A DNA stretch of 64,000 bases from Elgaria multicarinata webbii (Eukaryota > Chordata > Lepidosauria > Squamata > Anguidae). The stretch spans positions 24,953,501-25,017,500 of the forward strand of contig NC_086172.1 of the NCBI RefSeq assembly GCF_023053635.1, in the 5' to 3' direction. This document shows positions 25,801 through 34,800 of the stretch, piece after piece. The notes below the pieces were generated by a model, which searched no databases, was not told the DNA's origin, and saw only the letters and a program-made list of their open reading frames with translations. The position numbers and the translations under genes are program-made. The first letter of the stretch is position 1; each line of letters begins with the position of its first letter.

Positions 25801-28800
25801 AGCAAACATGGAAGGAGCGAATGTTACAGGCCCGTACACACGCATCTTTCAATCATGGCCCCATCGGGGTTTCCAAGAGGCTTGTACACAATTTTATTTT
25901 AATTTTTATTATTTAAAGCATTTTTTTATAGCGCCACCTCACCATTTCTGGTATCGTGGCGCTTTACAATCACATATAAAACAATTCTATGAAAAACCCT
26001 CAACCCACATTAAGACAATTCCATTAAAAACCCTCATCCTCAATCCATTAAAAATGCTCGTGACGTATGCGTATTATCCACACCATACGTATTCGCCAGA
26101 AATGTCAGCATTTCCCATAGCCATTATATGTAATACGTGTCAAGCAGCCCTTAACAAGCTTAAAACCATTCCTATTTGAAGTGAGGCCAAAATTATACGT
26201 TAGCAACTTAAAGCACAACAGCAACAAACCCGGAGTAGACAGGACACCGGCAGTCTGAAGAGGAATGTGGCGTGTCATGAGCTACTATTCCTGTGCCTTC
26301 AAATATCCTTCGCCATTATTACTCCTAACTATGGTTTCTATAGCCCTGCACAACATATAATACTCACCTCATTTACTTTCCCTCTAACAACTCTGTGAGG
26401 AAACAGTGACAGGACCACGTCCACCTCGTGGGCCTCCTGGCTGAGCAGGGATTGAGATACAAGCCATCCAGACCACACATTGTACCAGAGGACAATTTCA
26501 TTCCTATTCCTAGTACCAAAAATGACACATAACCTCTGTTAAGTCTGCAGTCCTATACCCCAGCGATGTTGAAGCTCTTACAGACCGAGGGCCAGATTCC
26601 GATTTCAGAGAGGCATTTGGGGGCTTCATTCCCCGGAGGGGGGGGGGGAGCGCAGAAGCAAAAAGGAGCAAGCCCAAAATACCAGCCATACTGACTCTTA
26701 AAGCTCTTATTACCAGTAACTAAGCCTTAGAGGAGTCATTTCAACCTTTTCGAATGAGGGAAAGAACAGTGCAAAAGCTGGGAAATCACCAAAAAGGGGT
26801 AATCTTTGTGGTGTAGTGGCTAAGGTGTTGGACTGGGAGTCGGGAGATCTGGCTTCTAGTCCTCACTCGGCCATGGAAACCCACTGGGTGACTTTGGGCC
26901 AGTCACACTCAGCCCAACCTACCTCACAGGGAAGTTGTTGTGAGGATAACATGGAGAGGAGGAGGATTATGTACACCGCCTTGGGTTCCTTGGAGGAAAA
27001 AAGGCGGGATATAAATGTAATAAATAAATAAAAATAAATAAATCTGGGGAGACAGGGGCTGGGGACAGATTAAGACCCCAGGAAAGCTTGATTTGGCTTA
27101 TGGTTCAACATCCTTCCTATACACACTTATCTTGGAGTAAGCCTCCCCTTGAATTTGATGGCGCTTACCTCTGAGTAGACATGTATAGGGTTACACCGTA
27201 AACCTATATTCTGCCGTCTTGTTTGCTGGTTGTGTAGCTGCTCTGGTGTCACAGAAATGTGTGACTTACGCAGAGAAGTAAAAATGCATTACCCAGTAAA
27301 AGCTGATGCCAATATACAGCCTACTTTCCCCCCATCATAACTGAACCTTCATGGTTCAAAAGGCAATTGTGAAATAAACAAAGGGGCTTGGCAAGGAATT
27401 GGCAGTGCAAGGCAAACAAGCCCACGGGCAATAGAAACCTAAACACACACACACACACACACAAAATAATAATGCAGATTTCCTATACAGACGCGGCCTC
27501 TGGAGCCTGAAATCAGTTTTAAACTATTCCAATGACTGGGTCGCTGTCATTTCCACAGCCTAAGACACTTCCATCTCTATCCAATTCTTTGCTTTACTTG
27601 AAGCCCAATTTACAAGCAGTTGAGTTGAAATTGATGTTTTTCAGCTGGGCTCGATAGTGCAGGAAAGAACAAAAAATAAATGCGGAGTAAAGAAAGCTTG
27701 CAGACAATGCACAAATCAAAACCGCTACCCACAGAAGTACATTTAATTACTACAAGCTTGGTGGGGTTTTTTTAAAAACACACACCACATAGCGCACGTA
27801 CACCTCCAGGTCTTGCCTACTCTAAAAAGGGGGAAATAACGTGAATGTTGCTTTTTCTAAGAGATGGAAAAGGGCAAATCTTTGGAACAAAGGAAAGACA
27901 TGGATTTTAGCTTCCAGCAAGAGATGAAGTAAGAGGAAGGCTAAGCTTGAATTTTCTCATGCTATTCTTCCCATCCAGGGTCGGCGTCAAGGACAGGCAT
28001 AGTTGGGCACGAGCCAAACCTGTCGAGAACAACCCTGGATTTGCTTCTCCACCACTGCAACCTGTTTGTTCACCTGCTCTGGCCCAGGCAGCACTGATGG
28101 GGAGGAGGAGGAGCAAATGCCACTGCCTCCTTGCTGACTGGCTCTCTACTTGTCAAGCAAGCAGGTCAGAGCAACAATGGGTTAGAGGGTGGGAAGCCAT
28201 AAGATCTGACAACCATGGTGGTGAGAAGACTGACGCACCAAGGGAGTGAGACACCACTGGAAGTGTTTTGCTAGAGAGCCCTCAGATACCTGGAGCTGGC
28301 ACTGCTCCTGCTGGTTAGTCAGACAACACAAGGAGCCTCATCGCCCCAAACATCCCTATTCACACAGTCACTATCCCTACAACCCTTAGTTTAACTCTTG
28401 GTGATCAACTACAAATCTTTGTAATTGATCACCATTAGTTAAATCAACAAAATAGCGTACTGTGAGTTGTATGTCCGCTGTGTGTTGCCCGCCAGAAAAC
28501 ACGATAAGCAATGCAACGGACGACTGCCTAATTAATCAACCGCTGCTTATCGTGTCGTCTGAACCCAGCCATACAGTGCCTTGCAGAAGTATTCACCCCC
28601 TTTGACGTTTCCATATTTGGTTGTGTTACAACCTGGAATTAAAAGGCCGTCCACCTAAACTCAGTGACCAGATAAGGAGAGCATTAGTCAAAGAAGCAAC
28701 CAAGAGGCCAATGGTAATTCTGAAGGAGCTGGAGAGATCCATAGCTGAGATGGCAGAAACCGTCCATGGGACAACTATCACCCGGACGCTGCACAAAGCT

Positions 28801-31800
28801 GGGCTTTATGGAAGACTGGTGGGAAGAAAGCCATTACTGGAAAGAAAAAAAACACGTATAATCCCACAGAAAACATGTGGAAAAGCTAGATGGCTTTCTA
28901 TCTCCCTTTCCACATGGCCTTTTTGATGCTGGCCCCTGAATTATGGAATGCTCTCCCCAGCAAGGTCTGGCTGGTGCCAAGTTGTCGTTTTTTCAGCTCC
29001 AAGTTCTTCTTTTCCCAGGTAACTGATGGAGTGTAAATGTCCTGCTTAAAAGTATTGGTTGATATAGAGCTATATCAGCTATAGAGCTGATATCGAGTTT
29101 GCTGGTTGCAGCGCGATTGATGGTAGCTAGGAACTGGAAGATTCAAGGGGAATATTCTATTGAAGAATGGTACAAAGAAGTATGGGATATAGCCATTAAT
29201 GATAAATTGACATGTAATAATAAGTGGAGAAAAGGCGTAACTAAAATAAATGAGTTTGAAGGAATCTGGAAACAGTTCCTAATATTTGTGTTTACTAAGG
29301 GAAGTGGGAAACCGCCAGCAGAGGAAACGATTAGATTTTGGACTCAGGAATGATCCCGAGGTGGGGGGTGCACTTTTATGTTAAGAATGATTATGTTGTA
29401 GTATGATAATGTATAGGTAATAGTTATTCAACATATATGTACTCAACATTTATTCAATATGTATGTAGCAGTTGTTTAATGTTTTTCTTTTGTTATTATT
29501 ATTACTATTGTAATGTTTTATGTATGTTTATATAGTGTAGAAAACAAATAAAAACTATAAAAAAAAAGTATTGGTTGAATTTTTTTATGGTTGTCACTGA
29601 TGTGTTAGCTGTTTCATGGGTTGGCTGAATTTAGTGGATAATTGTTTTAGCTGTTTTAAACTTTGTATGTTTCAATTTTGTTCTAAGTTGCCTTGAGTGT
29701 CTTTTGAAAAAGAGGTTTAAGAAAATAATAATAATAACAACAATAACAGCAGCAATAATGCTGATACCCATCAGTCTAGAAATTGTTGTCAAGTATTACC
29801 AGAGACCTACTTGATAACGTATCCAAACTTATTGCAATAAAAACACCCGTCTCCAAACCACCTTTCCAATAAGCAGGTTTGCTCAGGGAATGTTATAACC
29901 TTTATTTGCACCTGGAAGGACAAGTGCAGGAGCGGACTTGTTAAATACCACACTCCCTTTAAGGGAAGAACCTTTTAAAAAGCATCACAAGACATTTACT
30001 GGGCTCTGCATGATTTTAGGTGCTTGAGGCACATAATCTGCAGTCTTGGGGCTGAAGGCATCTGCTAGGCTGCAAAGCAGCTACAACGTAGGTCCCTTTG
30101 CATCATCATCACCCAACCAAGCTTTAACGTGAAGCCAGTCTTGAGTTTGCGACTATCAGCCATCTTCAGGCAATGAATGACGGAGCCTTGAACCCTTTCC
30201 CATGGATAATCTTAGAGGGCTAGCCATTTGCAATCTGCTGCAGGCAGCAAAAAACAAGGCATCTTTTGGGTTTCCTCAAAAACAAAGACTTATTGTGGCT
30301 AGTGGATGATGTGCTTATGGGATTTTGTCAGAAGGAACTTCCTGCTGTAGAATTGTGATCCACAGAATAAAGTGCTTGCTCTCCCAGCTACATCTACACA
30401 ATTGACACTATCAACATCAGGTATGCCACGACAGGCTTCCAATATGACATAACCTATAATGTGCCATCAATGCCTGATGCATATACAAAAGAATAAACAT
30501 GACATTTAAAAAAGGCAACACTCAGAAAATAGTGGAGGAAGCTTTTCAGTCTCTGTAGACTTATGGATCAGGCCTTAAAGTTGCTATACTTCAACAAAAA
30601 GGCTTCAAAAGAAGATTGACATTCATTTGTGAATTTAACACTAACAGACTGGGGCTCAATAGAGACTGGGAGTGTCTAGTGCACTACAGAAAGTAACTGT
30701 CCCTCTTTAGGTGTTCATGTACAATAAAATCTGCTTTGGAGATCTGCTTTGGAGAGCCTGCCAATGAAATTGGTTAGCCTGGCAAGTACAAGAGACAGGG
30801 CCTTCTTGGTGGTGGATCACAGTTCAGGAACTCACTTCCTGTTGATTTAAACTTGGCCAATGGGTAGCCAAGTATGAGTCAATGAAACTTGACTTACCTC
30901 AGTAGAGGCCTCTAAGATGCCCTTAAAAACTTGTTCCTTCACTGCAGCCTTTCCCGAAGAGCAGGATTGGAGAACCTGTACCCCTTCAGCTGTTGAACTA
31001 CAGCAACCATCATCCCTTACCATTGGCCAGACTGTCTGAGACTGATGGGAATTGGGAGTCTAACAACATCTGGATGGCTACAGGTTCCCCAGCCCTGCTT
31101 AAGAGCATAAATGGCTTGTGTGAGCCACAGCAATTTCCTTACAGTGACTGAATACCTCTTTGATCTGCCTAATTATCATTCTCCTTACATGTCTCTATGA
31201 AGGCTTTGTCCTAAACAGCAACTTATAAATACTTTGAATGAATGAATGAATGAATATCTACACGACTCTTCTTGGCTTACCAATTCAAGGTGAGTTAGGA
31301 ATGGGTACACCTTCTCCAATTAAATGTTTCCTCTCGTTTTCACCTGTACTCTGCCTGGTAGAAGTCACATGGCTATCCCTTTGCATTTCTGGCCTAGTGG
31401 CTTCATTCGCAACAACATGCTTCCCTGCTCACTTTCTTCTGTCTGTAGGTGTAGACAATCTACATGCACCTGATGAAGCCCACAAAAGCTGATGCCACAA
31501 TCAAGATGTTAATTGGTAAGGTTCCACCCAATGCATCTTTTCATAAATCTGGGGAAGGGTTAAGGGTACTCACAGGTCCTGTTGGGGTTGACGTGCTGCT
31601 TCAGGAGATCAATGGAGCCGAGGCTGATCACAAGGCGTCGTCCAAACCAGAAGGAGACTAGAGGGCCATATTTCTCATGGAGGGTCACCTGGAACTCATG
31701 CAAGCTGCCACTTGTGATGATGTCGGGGAGGTTCCCATCTCTGGAACGAAAGCAGAACGAATGAACACATTCCTCAAGGTCCCCTGCATGGTGCCTCCAG

Positions 31801-34800
31801 ACATCAAAGTGCCTGTGGATACCTCTCTTGGAACCCTCCAAGCTCCATTTGATCTTTATTTTATTTTTTATGATTTTTTTAAAAAAAATTAAAAATAAAC
31901 AACTTGGAGACTGGCGTATTGCAAAGCATCCTCCAGTGCCATCTTTATTTCTAAGAGTTCATGTGGGCCTCATGACACAAGAACCTAAGCAGAGCCTTGC
32001 TGGATCAGACCAAGGGTCCATCTAGTCCAGCACTCTGTTCACACAATGGTCACCCGGCTGTCGACCAAGAATCCATGAGCAGGACATAACTGCAACAGCA
32101 TCCCCCCATCCATGTTCCCCAGCAACTGGTGTATATAGGCATGCTGCCTCTGCAACTGGAGATCGCACACAGCAATAAGGACTAGTAGCCATTAATAGTC
32201 TTCTCCTCCAGGAATTTATCTACCCTCTTTTAAAGCCCTCCAAAATGATAGCCACCACTACGTCTTGTGGGAGCGAATTGCATAGTTTACCCTATGTGCT
32301 GTGTGAAAAGCCCCAACGGTTTGCCTTCTGTGGAATTATTGCTGGAACAGAAAAATGTGGGTTCAAAGGCGTGTGTGTTTTTGTTTGTTCCAGAGCTCAG
32401 ACCGCACCTCTGCTTTCTACTTAGACACTTGGGCACATTACTTTTCTCCTAGTCTCACTAGTAGACCTTTTGGGAAATGAATATTTTGTGACTAGTGATG
32501 CCCACCATGGCAGAGAGCGCCCACAGCATTCTCTCAGCATTCCAAATGCACCCACCTACCCAAAACAGCTGGGGAACCCTGGCATACCTCTTCGAATTTC
32601 AATGAGTGATAAAAAGATGGGGCAGCTCATCAGAACCCTCCACTCCCCAACTAGGCATTGCCTGTGCAGGCACACCTTTGCTGGGTCCGACAGGTTGCAG
32701 TTTATGGCAAACCTACGACGACTCAAAGCCCTTGCAGAATTGACCATGCTCCATCCATAGACCTACTCCTTTTACTGTCCCTAGCACGCAGGCTATTCAT
32801 AACAGGAATATGAAGGGTGCCAAGCCATAGGGAATAGCAGAGAGAAAGCTGTGGGAGGGTTTTCTTTACCGTGAATGGGATGGCCTGGGAGGGAAGAGTT
32901 CTCGCACAACCTACGGACTAGCCCTCTAAATCCATATATGTAATAAATGCTGCATTAGAAAGAAACCACTTACTTTTCATCCGTTGGAGTCATCCCTGGG
33001 ATACCCGAAGCCTGTCTGGAAGACTAAGGAAGAAAAGCAGCAGTCAGATTATAATCCATCCTTAATGCGATGAAGCTCCAGATGCATGTGATCTATCTCA
33101 GGTGCAGGACTGGAAGTTCTACTAATTTCCATAGGAACTACCATACAGCAATTGTGCACAATGACTGCAAGCGTTGTTGCTTTGAATCACAATCCTATGT
33201 ACCTTTACTTGCAAAAAAAGTACCACAAGTTCTCCCCCTAAATTGTATAGTGATGGCAGGATCAGCCGGCACGCACCTTTTCCCGCTGCAACAGCCACTG
33301 GGATAATTAGCAGCGCAAAGACAGCAGCTGAGTTCGGACGACACACTAATCAACTGGCAGGGTAATAGGAACAGAATGGGAAACAACCGTTGATTAGCGT
33401 GTCGTCCGAACTCAGCCAGCATGGGAGCCACAGAGGGGGCTGGGTAAGTAATCCATGGTGTGCTGAGGTTGCCAGCTGTGTGATGGGCATGCACGTGTCA
33501 TGGATTCCCTGCTCCATAGTTCCCGTACCCACCTCTCCCCATCTGAACAGGCCCAGTGACAGGCCCAAAATCACCCAGTGAGCTTCATGGCTGAGTGGAG
33601 ACTAGAACCCCAGTCTCCCGAGCCCCAATCCAACACTCTTAACTACTCTACCAGAATAACTTCCCAAGGCAGAGACAAGGAGGATGCTCCTATTTTAAAG
33701 GTTTCCATAGTGTCTCAGAACTACCACAGAAAGACATAGCAAAAATTTCTTTTCAATCTATTTGTTTTTATTATGTTTTTAATTAAGATTCTGGTTTTTA
33801 ATCTGATTTTATTGTTAGCTGCCTTGGTTTCCATTGTTTTTGGCAGGAAGGCAGGAGACAAATTAAATAAATAAATGGTAATTCAGACCCAGCCATGCAA
33901 CAAGCAAACCTAGGGAGTAAGCCAATGGGCTTAATCGGATTTACTTCTGAGTAAATGTGCTTAAGGCCAGGCCCAAAGTGTTTTGCAGCCTGAGGCAAAG
34001 GACAAGATGGCGCCCATGCCCCCTTTCCGTATTCAGAAAGAAACGTTTAATTTTACACTGAGAACCCAGCAGAGTGTTCCATGGCAACTGAGGGTGGCAG
34101 GCTACTTTAGCCAGGTGCAGAGAGGCCATGTGACACACAGAAATCTATCCTCCAATGGGAGTGGCTGGGGGGCTCAAGAGGAATATCTGGGGGAGGAGGA
34201 GCTGCTACTGAGGCTCTCCAGCGTCTGCCGCCTAAGGTAGTTGCCTCACCTTGCCTAATGGTAGGGCCAGCCCTGCCCAGGTTTGGGTCATACAGTTTTG
34301 TAATTCTTGCCATGTGGAAGTAACTCCTTTTGAAAGCTGTGGGGCTCATTTCACGGAAACAGGGCATACACACGAACGGTTAGGAAGTTCTTCCTAACGT
34401 TTAGCTGTTGGACATGATTTTCCTACCTGTCCTCAGCAAAACCACTAAACTCATGAACGTAGGAGTAAGTTCCACGGAACTTAATTGGGCTGTCATCTGA
34501 GTAGACCAGGCGTAAGACTGCCCTGTTGAAAGTCCCATTGAACTCAATGGGGCTTAGTTCTGAGCAGACATGTACAGGATTACATTCTTAGGCGTCTTCA
34601 TAGAAGCATAGAATAGCAGAGTTGGAAGGGGTCTACAAGGCCATTGAGTCCAACCCCCCTGCTCAATGCAGGAATCCACCCTAAAGCATCCCTGACAGAT
34701 GGTTGGCCAGCTGCCTCTTGAAGGCCTCTAGTGTGGGAGAGCCCAAGACCTCCCTAGGTAACTGGTTCCATTGTTGTACTGCTCTAACAGTTTATTTATT

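Larger units (their letters stand above)
22295..31573 (-). other. CYP20A1: CYP20A1 intron 3, longest intron
   Basis: About 9.3 kb. Holds an L2-type piece (22530-22990), two hAT-like MITEs (23128-23264, 23387-23523), an L1 (24345-25520), a dispersed repeat (26566-26800), a Sauria SINE (26812-27045), a foldback end (28497-28572), a Tc1 piece (28570-28870), a second L1 (29063-29563) and a degraded MITE (30962-31097). Stretches 27046-28490 and 29720-30950 show no repeat I recognise. No exon seen. Confidence 0.7.

Noticed and set aside
26812-26890. tRNA gene
   Set aside because: Only the tRNA-derived head of a Sauria SINE; no intact cloverleaf, and it continues into the SINE body and tail.
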